Shown one piece after another: positions 16,002-22,055 of a stretch of 30,527 bases of DNA. The DNA lies in the NCBI GenBank assembly GCA_965603395.1, contig CBFDCV010000007.1, positions 1 to 30,527 of the forward strand. Reading direction: 5' to 3'. This DNA comes from CAYSWS01 sp965603395 (lineage in GTDB: Bacteria; Patescibacteriota; WWE3; UBA101185; UBA10185). A program made the translations under genes and the position numbers. The notes beneath the pieces are model-generated. The model was not told the origin of the DNA. It saw nothing but the letters and a program-made list of their open reading frames with translations, and did no database searches. Each line of letters opens with the position of its first letter. Positions within the stretch are counted from its first letter, which is position 1.

Positions 16002-16088
16002 TTATGCCTTTTTCTTATCCAACCTACCTTCTTCCAATCCCTTAAATACGTAGTAAACAACCAAAGTAATGGTTATAAAGTTGATAAT
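16002..16088 (-). CDS. Possible 28-residue membrane peptide with a non-standard start
   Basis: Just downstream of the manC-like gene a frame encodes a hydrophobic helix followed by a charged tail (VVYYVFKGLEEGRLDKKKA, then TAA). No ATG, GTG or TTG lies before the helix. The only candidate near its start is ATT (16086-16088), preceded by a purine-rich GAGAGGGGG. It could be a real small membrane protein with an ATT start, a decayed gene, or chance. Weak evidence. Confidence 0.2.
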   Translation of the reverse strand: MINFITITLVVYYVFKGLEEGRLDKKKA

Positions 16089-16100
16089 AACGCCCCCTCT

Positions 16101-17180
16101 CTATAAGAATTCCTCTAAACCTTTTTCTTTTAACTCCTCTTGTATGTCTTTGATTTGCCCAACCTTGTCCCTGGGAGCGATGAACAACACCTCTTCAGTA
16201 TCAACCACCACCGTGTTATGCAAACCCAAAACCGCTATTAATTTTTCCGGCTTGGTGCTCTTTACCAATGTGCCTGATGAATCCAAAGCCACTACGTTAC
16301 CTTCTGTATAAACTTCCCCCTGCTGAGAAAGGTGCTGATAAACAGAATCCCAAGTTCCGATGTCTACCCATTTGAAAGGGTAGGTAACTATGTAGCCTTC
16401 TTCAAAAACGTGTTGGGTTACTTCTTCGGTTGATCCTTTATCCATTTTTTTATAAATGGCATCTATTTTCTCCTCATCTTCTCCTTCCTCTATTACCTTC
16501 TTAATTTCCATAAGCCCCTCGTACCAGTTTGGCTTGTATTTCTTGTAAGCCTCCAGCATCAACTCCGGATACCAGGTGTTCAAATTAGTGTGTATGACAG
16601 CATTTTCTTTCTTGATCATGTCTCCCGTCTCGGTAAAATCACTTTTTCTTCCTAAAAACTTCTTAACTTTAAAAATATCTATGCCATCATTTGATCTGAC
16701 ATTCTCTCCCAATAACAAATAGTCCACTCCTAGCACCGGATATTTGGGTACAAGACCTCCTGAAACCAACTTTTCCTCCTTTACCACAATTTTCTCCATA
16801 GCTTCCAGAGTGTCCAAATACTGCTCTTCTGGTAAATACAAACAATCCGGTTGCATGATCGAGAAGGGCTCCTTGGGATGCATCATGGAAAGTTTCAAAA
16901 AGGCAAAACCTTCAGCCGGCCCTCTACCGTTAGGAGAATCGGGTTCTAGTATATAATTCTCTCTTGGTATTTCTGGAGCCTGTTCTTTAACTAGAGATTC
17001 GTACATCTTTTTTGTAGAAATGAAAATATCTTCAGGTCTGTATCTTTTTAAAAGCATATTTATGTTGTGCGTAAAAAGAGAGTGGTTAGCTATGATCTTC
17101 TGGAACTGTTTTGGATTTTTTCTTGTGCTCAGAGGCCAGATTTTTGTACCTTGACCTCCGGCTGCGACTATTATTTTCAT
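16101..17180 (-). CDS. manC: Mannose-1-phosphate guanylyltransferase-like nucleotidyltransferase
   Basis: A cytoplasmic enzyme expected to make GDP-mannose from mannose 1-phosphate and GTP. The 359-residue protein starts MKIIVAAGGQGTKIWPLSTR, followed by KNPKQFQ: the nucleotide-binding loop GGxGTxxWPLS and the PKQF lysine of this family. Further family signs are LEPDSPNGRGPAEGFAF, the MQPDCLYLPE metal-binding aspartate region, and the C-terminal FKWVDIGTWDSVYQHL motif. The length fits the single-domain type lacking the phosphomannose isomerase half. It begins one base after the stop of the polytopic membrane protein gene, with no Shine-Dalgarno, so the pair is an operon and GDP-mannose may feed surface glycosylation. 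The gene symbol is by family resemblance. Confidence 0.85.
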   Translation of the reverse strand: MKIIVAAGGQGTKIWPLSTRKNPKQFQKIIANHSLFTHNINMLLKRYRPEDIFISTKKMYESLVKEQAPEIPRENYILEPDSPNGRGPAEGFAFLKLSMMHPKEPFSIMQPDCLYLPEEQYLDTLEAMEKIVVKEEKLVSGGLVPKYPVLGVDYLLLGENVRSNDGIDIFKVKKFLGRKSDFTETGDMIKKENAVIHTNLNTWYPELMLEAYKKYKPNWYEGLMEIKKVIEEGEDEEKIDAIYKKMDKGSTEEVTQHVFEEGYIVTYPFKWVDIGTWDSVYQHLSQQGEVYTEGNVVALDSSGTLVKSTKPEKLIAVLGLHNTVVVDTEEVLFIAPRDKVGQIKDIQEELKEKGLEEFL

Positions 17181-17181
17181 G

Positions 17182-18699
17182 TTAAGTAACTACAAACACA
17201 TTATTAGGAATTTTGTAGTTATTTATTATATCCTGATTTTGTTCATTGTTTTTCACTAAAATCAGTACATATAAATCAACGTAAACCGGTATCCACTCGG
17301 GATCTTTAATTCTCTCTATGAGAAATGGTTGCGCCCATTGTGTCCGGTCTCTTCTGTAAAAATATATGGAATTGAAGTTGTATTCTTCCTGAGCTTCCTG
17401 CCAAATTTCCGGTTTTTCTTGCATGGGACCGTACAGCCCTGTGAAAAACTCAACGGTATATGCTTCGGGCCTATTATCTACAAAGACTTTTTCTTGGTCA
17501 TTAAAATGGTAGATCAAATAACCTCCTATATCGTAGTTGTTAAATAGTGGACCTTTGATACCGGTTTGCTTCATAAACTCAGCTGAGTTGTTTATATCTT
17601 CTACCAAACCCAAACCTGCACTCGGCTGGCTGAAGGAGAAAACGTGTCCGGGAATTAGCGTTATTATTATAAGGAAAATTGCCGGCCACAATAGCTTTTC
17701 CCGCGCTCCTTTGTAATAGTTATAAATGTATCCTGCAGCTACCGGCACATAAAACATAGCAAAAATCGGGATTCCTCTTATGGCGCGGAAGGCTAGTATT
17801 AAAAACGCTAATAGTAGCATGGTGGGTACAGCATTACTTCTTACCCTTTTTGACAGCAGAATATGCCCAGTCATAAAAAGCACTGACAAAGCAGCCATTT
17901 CAAAATAGATATATTCAAAACCGGGAGATCTTTTCTGCATAAAAAGCACCGATTGGTTTTCCACTATCATGTATCCGTATTCTTTGAGAATGTTTAGAGG
18001 TTCTAGCAAGCCCTGTAATGTGTATGGATTAATCAAACTAACGATTACAAGTCCCGCTGATAGAACTAGCAATTCCTTAAATTTGTTTTTCTTTTTGTAA
18101 ATCCACTTTTTTAATGCTTCGAAAAAAGTAAAGGCTCCTACAACAGCAATTCCCATTACGAAAAACAGGTGCAGGTTCACCCATAAAAGCTGTAAAACTA
18201 AAAGTGCAGTGGCAAGGATCTTAAATTTCAGTTTCTTTTTTAAATACAAAGTGGTGAGATAGTAGTAAATTCCCATGAATAAATAGCTGAATCCCTCCGG
18301 TCTGATTTCCTTCCTATTTGCTATTAGGGGAATTAGCAATATCGTGAATAACAGCGCTATAGGAAAGTTAGATCTGTCCTCAGCTATTTTAAAGAACACA
18401 AAAACCGTAAGTCCGCTGATTAAAATATAGAATATGGATAATCCTGTAAAACCGATCAGATTATGGACCAAGTAAAACACTACGCCACTAAGCCAATGGT
18501 GAGTAACAACAGAAAAATCGGGTTGTGTATATGAATAATAATTAGTAGAAACAACCAACCCCTGCTTTAAAAAAACCTTGCCGTTTGTAATATGTCGTCC
18601 CAAATCTGCTGTTATAAGGTTTATTTTTCTCAGGAAAAACAAAGAAAAGTATAAAACCAATAATACGTAAACTAAAATTCGTAAATATCTATTGTCCAT
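17182..18699 (-). CDS. Polytopic membrane protein, GT-C glycosyltransferase-like
   Basis: A 505-residue protein with about ten membrane helices in the first 350 residues and an extracytoplasmic C-terminal domain of about 140 residues. The first loop after helix 1 contains ITADLGRHITNGK and later THHWLSGVVFYLVH. An acidic residue plus histidines and aromatics in this position is typical of GT-C type transferases using lipid-linked sugars. The C-terminal part contains FNNYDIGGYLIYHFND and VFVDNRPEAY, a combination I associate with uncharacterised membrane glycosyltransferase-like proteins. Its partner cistron is manC-like, supporting a role in mannose-containing surface glycans. Family assignment is inferred from topology and context. 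Confidence 0.55.
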   Translation of the reverse strand: MDNRYLRILVYVLLVLYFSLFFLRKINLITADLGRHITNGKVFLKQGLVVSTNYYSYTQPDFSVVTHHWLSGVVFYLVHNLIGFTGLSIFYILISGLTVFVFFKIAEDRSNFPIALLFTILLIPLIANRKEIRPEGFSYLFMGIYYYLTTLYLKKKLKFKILATALLVLQLLWVNLHLFFVMGIAVVGAFTFFEALKKWIYKKKNKFKELLVLSAGLVIVSLINPYTLQGLLEPLNILKEYGYMIVENQSVLFMQKRSPGFEYIYFEMAALSVLFMTGHILLSKRVRSNAVPTMLLLAFLILAFRAIRGIPIFAMFYVPVAAGYIYNYYKGAREKLLWPAIFLIIITLIPGHVFSFSQPSAGLGLVEDINNSAEFMKQTGIKGPLFNNYDIGGYLIYHFNDQEKVFVDNRPEAYTVEFFTGLYGPMQEKPEIWQEAQEEYNFNSIYFYRRDRTQWAQPFLIERIKDPEWIPVYVDLYVLILVKNNEQNQDIINNYKIPNNVFVVT

Positions 18700-18705
18700 T
18701 AATTT

Positions 18706-18714
18706 ATGATATCA
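18706..18714 (-). promoter_or_regulatory. Extended -10 promoter of the membrane protein-manC operon
   Basis: On the - strand TGATATCAT is a TGN-TATCAT extended -10 ending 7 nt before ATG 18699. Leaderless mRNA predicted. Confidence 0.55.
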
Positions 18715-18754
18715 GTTTTAATTATGCTTATTCCAAATTCCCAATTCGATGATT

Positions 18755-19033
18755 TTATTCACAACAACAAATAACTCCGCCACCACCACGGGCGTCATCA
18801 GCCCTTTGCACATCGAAACTCGGACAATGGGCACTCACAAAAGTGGCCCCTCTTTCTTTACACCAGGATTCAGCGCTCATTCTAGACACCCAACTAACAC
18901 ACTCTCCTTTGCCAAAACCTTCTCTAACACAGGCCCTACTACACTTAGAATATTTATCTTGTTGTAGAAAAACGGCTGCTACTATTCCTAAAACTGTCAC
19001 ACTAACTAATATGTAAAGTGGTTTAGTTTTCAT
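18755..19033 (-). CDS. Small cysteine-rich secreted or membrane-anchored protein
   Basis: A 92-residue protein beginning MKTKPLYILVSVTVLGIVAA, which is a signal peptide or membrane anchor. The remaining 70 residues hold eight cysteines: CSRAC (C-x3-C), then KGEC, ESWC, SAHC, and a terminal VICCCE. The pattern of a C-x3-C helix motif and a terminal cysteine cluster resembles disulfide-knotted peptides, but no family is recognised. An upstream in-frame ATG would add ten residues; the perfect TATAAT exactly 7 nt before the ATG at 19033 makes the shorter start much more likely. It is a single gene between the glycosyltransferase operon and the tRNA operon. Confidence 0.7.
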   Translation of the reverse strand: MKTKPLYILVSVTVLGIVAAVFLQQDKYSKCSRACVREGFGKGECVSWVSRMSAESWCKERGATFVSAHCPSFDVQRADDARGGGGVICCCE

Positions 19034-19039
19034 GTAAAT

Positions 19040-19045
19040 ATTATA
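19040..19045 (-). promoter_or_regulatory. -10 box of the cysteine-rich protein gene
   Basis: A perfect TATAAT (- strand) ends 7 nt before ATG 19033, predicting a leaderless transcript. A weak ATTACT about 17 bases upstream may act as -35. Confidence 0.65.
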
Positions 19046-19124
19046 CCTGGCGGAGGGGCTCAAGTAATTACTTAGTGAATGTAATGAACTTAGTAATGCT
19101 TAGTCCTAGAGCCATAGTACTCGT

Positions 19125-19216
19125 TGGCGGAGGGGGTGGGATTCGAACCCACGTGCCTGTTTTCACAGGCGCTTGGTTTTCGAGACCAGCCAGTTAAACC
19201 GCTCCTGCACCCCTCC
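19125..19216 (-). tRNA. tRNA-Ser (anticodon CGA)
   Basis: A 92-nt type II tRNA: acceptor GGAGGGG/CCCCTCC, anticodon loop CTCGAAA (CGA, codon UCG), long variable arm GCCTGTGAAAACAGGC, T loop TTCGAAT, G73 and an encoded CCA. It is the last tRNA of the Arg-Ala-Ser operon, 10 bases after tRNA-Ala. Confidence 0.95.
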
Positions 19217-19226
19217 TCAAGTCATA

Positions 19227-19303
19227 TGGTGGACCGTGGGGGAATCGAACCCCCGGCCTCCGCAATGCGAATGCGACGCTCTAGCCGACTGAGCTAACGG
19301 CCC
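19227..19303 (-). tRNA. tRNA-Ala (anticodon CGC)
   Basis: A 77-nt tRNA with acceptor GGGCCGT/ACGGTCC carrying the G3-U70 wobble that identifies alanine tRNAs, D arm GCTC/GAGC, anticodon loop TTCGCAT (CGC, codon GCG), T arm GGGGG/CCCCC, A73 and an encoded CCA. Confidence 0.95.
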
Positions 19304-19304
19304 A

Positions 19305-19340
19305 AACTCAAACTCCAAGCTCAAGCTCAAGCTCAAGCTC
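19305..19340 (-). repeat. Hexanucleotide tandem repeat between tRNA-Ala and tRNA-Arg
   Basis: Six hexamers in a row on the + strand: AACTCA, AACTCC, then four perfect AAGCTC. The array fills the whole spacer between the two tRNAs and is transcribed in the tRNA precursor. AAGCTC contains the palindrome AGCT, so units can pair with each other. Confidence 0.8.
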
Positions 19341-19341
19341 T

Positions 19342-19417
19342 TGGCACGCCCGGAGGGATTCGAACCCCCGACCTCAGCGTCCGCAACGCTGCGTTCTATC
19401 CTCTGAACTACGGGCGC
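19342..19417 (-). tRNA. tRNA-Arg (anticodon GCG)
   Basis: A 76-nt tRNA: acceptor GCGCCCG/CGGGCGT, D arm GTTC-AGAGGATA-GAAC, anticodon stem CAGCG/CGCTG with loop TTGCGGA, so the anticodon is GCG (codons CGC/CGU). T arm GGGGG/CCCTC, G73 and an encoded CCA. Bacteria normally read these codons with an A34-containing tRNA edited to inosine (ACG), so GCG is unusual. It is the first tRNA of the operon. Confidence 0.93.
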
Positions 19418-19432
19418 ATACAACAGCATGCA

Positions 19433-19459
19433 TGTATACCAATATTATAGATTTTGCAA
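19433..19459 (-). promoter_or_regulatory. Promoter region of the Arg-Ala-Ser tRNA operon
   Basis: On the - strand TTGCAA (19454-19459) and TATACA (19433-19438) are 15 bases apart, with the -10 ending 16 bases before tRNA-Arg. A second box, TATAAT (19444-19449), lies in between. Which one is used cannot be told. Confidence 0.45.
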
Positions 19460-19469
19460 GGGGAGACTA

Positions 19470-20063
19470 CTACGATTTCTTCTCTAAATCAAACTTGTCT
19501 ATCACCTGTTTGTAGGCCTTATCAACAAAGGTCAACGGTTCTTCCTCCAAATACGGAATGTACTTATTTAAAGTTTCGATGATCTTTTTCTTGTCTTCTT
19601 TCTTAAAACCAATAATTAGTCTGGGCGGCATACCTTCCGTTAAATCAACTGACAAGTGTTCGTCTCCAAAATGACCTGAGAAGAAAAAACGCAGCATCTC
19701 GTCCCAATAATACATGTTACCGTTCACAGCTATGCCGTGAGTACTAACCTCATATTTGAATTTGCCGACAGGGTTACTGGACATTACACGAGAAATGAAA
19801 AACATGCTGGCCACAACTAATATCAATAGAAACTCCTTCATCAAAAACAGTAAAAACATTATAACTCCACCTATGATCATGATGGTCTTTTTATATCTGG
19901 GGTCTAGAGAGGTTTTAGTTACTCTTGGAACACCTTCCCAAGCAAAAAGTACTTTTCTGGGACCCAAATCGTCCCTATCAAGCTTGCCTTTTTCAGGCTC
20001 TAGTCCTTGGCCCTTTTTTACATCTGTTAAGCCAAGAAAATCAGTAATTTCAGTTATCTTCAT
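19470..20063 (-). CDS. Membrane protein with PH-like C-terminal domain, hypothetical
   Basis: A 197-residue protein. Residues 1-58 are soluble and charged. Two adjacent membrane helices follow at about 60-92 (IMIIGGVIMFLLFLMKEFLL then ILVVASMFFI). The remaining about 100 residues are predicted strands followed by a long C-terminal helix: FKYEVSTHGIAVNGNMYYWD, LRFFFSG, LIIGFKKEDKKKIIETLNKY. Two helices followed by a strand-rich domain and a helix is the build of bacterial PH-like membrane proteins. Function unknown; it stands alone between tRNA genes. Confidence 0.65.
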   Translation of the reverse strand: MKITEITDFLGLTDVKKGQGLEPEKGKLDRDDLGPRKVLFAWEGVPRVTKTSLDPRYKKTIMIIGGVIMFLLFLMKEFLLILVVASMFFISRVMSSNPVGKFKYEVSTHGIAVNGNMYYWDEMLRFFFSGHFGDEHLSVDLTEGMPPRLIIGFKKEDKKKIIETLNKYIPYLEEEPLTFVDKAYKQVIDKFDLEKKS

Positions 20064-20072
20064 ACTAGGTTA

Positions 20073-20078
20073 AGTATA
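20073..20078 (-). promoter_or_regulatory. -10 box of the PH-like protein gene
   Basis: TATACT on the - strand ends 10 nt before ATG 20063, giving a leader of only about 3 nt. No -35 is evident. Confidence 0.4.
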
Positions 20079-20120
20079 TATTATTTGTGAATGGTTGAAA
20101 ATTGCCCATATTCTCTGAGA

Positions 20121-20207
20121 TGGCGGAGGGTGAGGGATTCGAACCCTCGAGCCGTTTTACCGACCACGGCTTAGCAAGCCGCTGCATTACCACTCTGCCA
20201 ACCCTCC
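20121..20207 (-). tRNA. tRNA-Ser (anticodon GCT)
   Basis: An 87-nt type II tRNA: acceptor GGAGGGT/ACCCTCC, anticodon loop TTGCTAA (GCT, codons AGC/AGU), variable arm closed by GGTCGGTAAAACGGCTC, T loop TTCGAAT, G73 and an encoded CCA. Confidence 0.95.
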
Positions 20208-20221
20208 ATAATGACCGCTAT

Positions 20222-20227
20222 ATTATA
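20222..20227 (-). promoter_or_regulatory. -10 box of tRNA-Ser(GCT)
   Basis: A perfect TATAAT on the - strand ends 15 bases before the tRNA 5' end. A loose TTAGTT upstream overlaps the end of comF. Confidence 0.55.
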
Positions 20228-20245
20228 TGTTATATCAGGAGAAAA

Positions 20246-20923
20246 CTAAAACTCTTTAGCCAGGGTAAAACATTTGATTTCTTTGGCTCCGGCTTGATGC
20301 AAAACTCTTGAGGCTTCAAGTAAAGTAGCCCCTGTAGTACAGATGTCATCAACTATGAGAATGTTTTTCTCACGTACATCCTGTTTTACAATAAAAGCTT
20401 CTTTTAGATTTTCGAACCTCTCCCTACGCGTCTTTTTGTGTTGAACTTTAGTTTCCTTTTTTCTAATCAGAATAGAATCCTGATATGAAATTGAGAACAC
20501 CTCAGCTGCTGCTTGGGCTATAATGCCTGCTTGATTGAAACCTCTTTCTTTAGTTCTTTGGGCGCTTAAAGGTATGGAGGTCACCACGAATTCCCGGTAA
20601 TCCAACGCACACTTTGATGCGATGTGGGCCGCCTCTAAAGATAAGGTTTTTAAAGAGGCAAAAAGCTTGGCTCTGTATTTGGCTTTCATTATGCATTTTC
20701 TCACCAAGCCTTTATATTCGTAAGCACTGAAAATGTCTGCCGGAGTCCCCTCCCTACAGCACTGAACGTGAGTTTCTCCCCTAACTGCCGGTTTATCACA
20801 CACCGCACAGTAAAAATACCTGGCTATCTTGCATTTTTGTAAACATGTGTAACAAATGTAACCATAGTTAACTTTGCATCCAAAACATTTTGGTGGAAAA
20901 ATAATATCTAATGTTTTCTGCAT
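20246..20923 (-). CDS. comF: ComF family phosphoribosyltransferase-like protein
   Basis: A 225-residue protein of the ComF family, linked in naturally competent bacteria to DNA uptake, probably acting on the inner side of the membrane with the single-strand transporter. The N-terminus (about 10-60) has paired cysteines CFGCK, CYTC, CAVCD and QCC, forming zinc-ribbon-like motifs. The C-terminal phosphoribosyltransferase domain has the PRPP loop ILIVDDICTTGAT (about residues 186-198) and the family stretch RTKERGFNQA. Catalytic activity of ComF proteins is unproven. No -10 box sits at the close spacing used by other genes; TAAGAT is 16 bases from the ATG. Confidence 0.92.
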   Translation of the reverse strand: MQKTLDIIFPPKCFGCKVNYGYICYTCLQKCKIARYFYCAVCDKPAVRGETHVQCCREGTPADIFSAYEYKGLVRKCIMKAKYRAKLFASLKTLSLEAAHIASKCALDYREFVVTSIPLSAQRTKERGFNQAGIIAQAAAEVFSISYQDSILIRKKETKVQHKKTRRERFENLKEAFIVKQDVREKNILIVDDICTTGATLLEASRVLHQAGAKEIKCFTLAKEF

Positions 20924-21015
20924 TTTCTAAGTACCACTATCTTACCTTCGAACAGAAAGGTACTCACTACTTAAATATCTGATATGAATAGGAAATTGAG
21001 TAATACGGTCTTCGC

Positions 21016-21101
21016 TAAGTCATTTGGTGGCAATCCGTCGCTAACGCTCCTGTTGCACCCCAACTGACTAAATTCGCTTTGCTCATTAAGTCATTTGGTG
21101 G
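21016..21101 (-). repeat. 15-bp direct repeat at the tmRNA 3' end and 71 bp beyond it
   Basis: TAAGTCATTTGGTGG occurs at 21016-21030 and 21087-21101. On the tmRNA strand this is CCACCAAATGACTTA, meaning the last bases of tmRNA plus 9 downstream. Between the copies lies an imperfect inverted copy (CCCCAACTGACTAA at 21058-21071), so each direct copy can form a hairpin with it. AAGTCATATGGTGG at the tRNA-Ala 3' end (19219-19232) is a 13/14 match. Confidence 0.75.
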
Positions 21102-21490
21102 AGATGGGGGGAATCGAACCCCCGTCTTGAAAACGTGAAATATAAAAGTGTACAAGCTTAGTAGTAATTTGTTTTAGGAAAAGATGGGCTACTACCAACC
21201 CTTATAATTTTCCCTAGACCATCCTTTCATAAGCATTTTAGTAGGTCAGTCCAAAATGTATTGCCTGAATTTATATTGCCCTCACACTCCCCTCAGGCTA
21301 GTCAGTACAGGGCCTCAAAGAATGCCGGGCTTTACCCAACGCTCTCTGACACATACGTTACGTTAAGCGTAGGCGTATGCTGGCTGATATGTATGTTCAG
21401 CACTTTTTGTTTTGGTAGTTTTTAACGAAGACCTATCACTTCGGCTTGCTCTCATATTTTAAAGTTCTCAATCGATGCCTGTGCATCCCC
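21096..21490 (-). ncRNA. ssrA: tmRNA (ssrA)
   Basis: A 395-nt transfer-messenger RNA that rescues stalled ribosomes and adds a degradation tag. The tRNA-like ends pair as GGGGATG (21484-21490) with CATCTCC (21100-21106), including the G3-U70 alanine identity pair, then A73 and an encoded CCA. The T arm GGGGG-TTCGATT-CCCCC sits just inside. The tag frame ends at TAA 21363-21365, placed in the loop of a helix CATACG/CGTATG as in other tmRNAs. If the resume codon is the GCT at 21399-21401 the tag is AEHTYQPAYAYA; the resume codon is not certain. smpB lies directly upstream on the same strand. Confidence 0.95.
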
Positions 21491-21502
21491 TCAAAATACC
21501 CC

Positions 21503-21526
21503 ATTATACTATGGGTTTGTATTATA
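21503..21526 (-). promoter_or_regulatory. tmRNA promoter with two TATAAT boxes
   Basis: Perfect TATAAT boxes on the - strand at 21503-21508 and 21521-21526. The nearer one ends 13 bases before the mature 5' end, so a leader of about 6 nt would be trimmed. Confidence 0.6.
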
Positions 21527-21546
21527 ACATGTTTTTTAAAGTTTGT

Positions 21547-22005
21547 TTATACGATAATTCCTTGTTGTTTAACGTCTTTTTGTAGGTCTATCTCAATCTG
21601 GCGTTTTTTCAAAAGTTGCCTCTTTTCATGTTTTTTACGTCCTTTCACCACTGCGATCTCAAGTTTTACCTTACCGCTTTTTAGTAAGAGGGCTAGGGGA
21701 ATAGCTGTTTTTCCTTTTTCGTCTATTTCTTTTCGCAGTTTTTTAATTTCCTGTTTGTGTAAAAGTAGTTTTCTGGGACGACGGGATTCTTGCTCTTTAT
21801 ATTCCTGACTTTGTTTCGAATATTTTCCTATGTGTAAATTTTGCACGAATACTTGACCGTCCGTCACACTCACGTGGGCTCCTTCAAAAGTTACGTTATT
21901 CTCTTTTATGGCTTTGACCTCGTACCCTTTTAATTCTATACCGGCCAGAAATTTCTCCACTATCTGGTGGTTAAATAGGGCTTTGCGGTTTTTTACTATC
22001 AACAT
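21547..22005 (-). CDS. smpB: SsrA-binding protein SmpB
   Basis: The 152-residue partner of tmRNA that docks it into the ribosomal A site. The sequence has the OB-fold signatures ENRKALFNHQIVEKFLAGIEL-like start (KNRKALFNHQIVEKF), GYEVKAIKENNV, VQNLHIGKYSK, and RPRKLLLHKQEIKKL, followed by the GKTAIPLALLLKSGKVKLEIAVVKG core and a basic C-terminal tail that becomes helical on the ribosome. Length is normal for the family. It lies about 57 bases upstream of ssrA on the same strand, each with its own promoter, so the trans-translation pair is clustered. The start is fixed by an extended -10 box 7 nt upstream. Confidence 0.97.
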   Translation of the reverse strand: MLIVKNRKALFNHQIVEKFLAGIELKGYEVKAIKENNVTFEGAHVSVTDGQVFVQNLHIGKYSKQSQEYKEQESRRPRKLLLHKQEIKKLRKEIDEKGKTAIPLALLLKSGKVKLEIAVVKGRKKHEKRQLLKKRQIEIDLQKDVKQQGIIV

Positions 22006-22011
22006 GGGGTT

Positions 22012-22020
22012 ATTATATCA
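22012..22020 (-). promoter_or_regulatory. Extended -10 promoter of smpB
   Basis: On the - strand TGATATAAT is a perfect TGN-TATAAT ending 7 nt before the smpB ATG. Leaderless mRNA predicted. Confidence 0.7.
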
Positions 22021-22022
22021 GG

Positions 22023-22055
22023 GTAGGGGCAATTAATTACCCCTACAGTGTAGGG
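22023..22055 (-). repeat. Three-part inverted repeat between the secretion gene and smpB
   Basis: GTAGGGG (22023-22029), CCCCTAC (22040-22046) and GTAGGG (22050-22055) can form two mutually exclusive hairpins. They cover the stop codon of the 1254-residue protein gene and the -35 region of the smpB promoter. No T-run follows on the - strand, so simple termination is unlikely. Confidence 0.6.

Noticed and set aside
15854..16045. A 63-residue + strand frame beginning MAEGGGFEPPCPF
   Set aside because: It is the antisense of tRNA-Ser(GGA). The same artefact (MAEGEGFEPSS) occurs at 20102-20311 over tRNA-Ser(GCT).
19217..19429. A 70-residue frame on the - strand beginning MLLYAPVVQRIERS
   Set aside because: It is a translation of tRNA-Arg and tRNA-Ala plus the hexamer repeat, a common artefact over tRNA genes.
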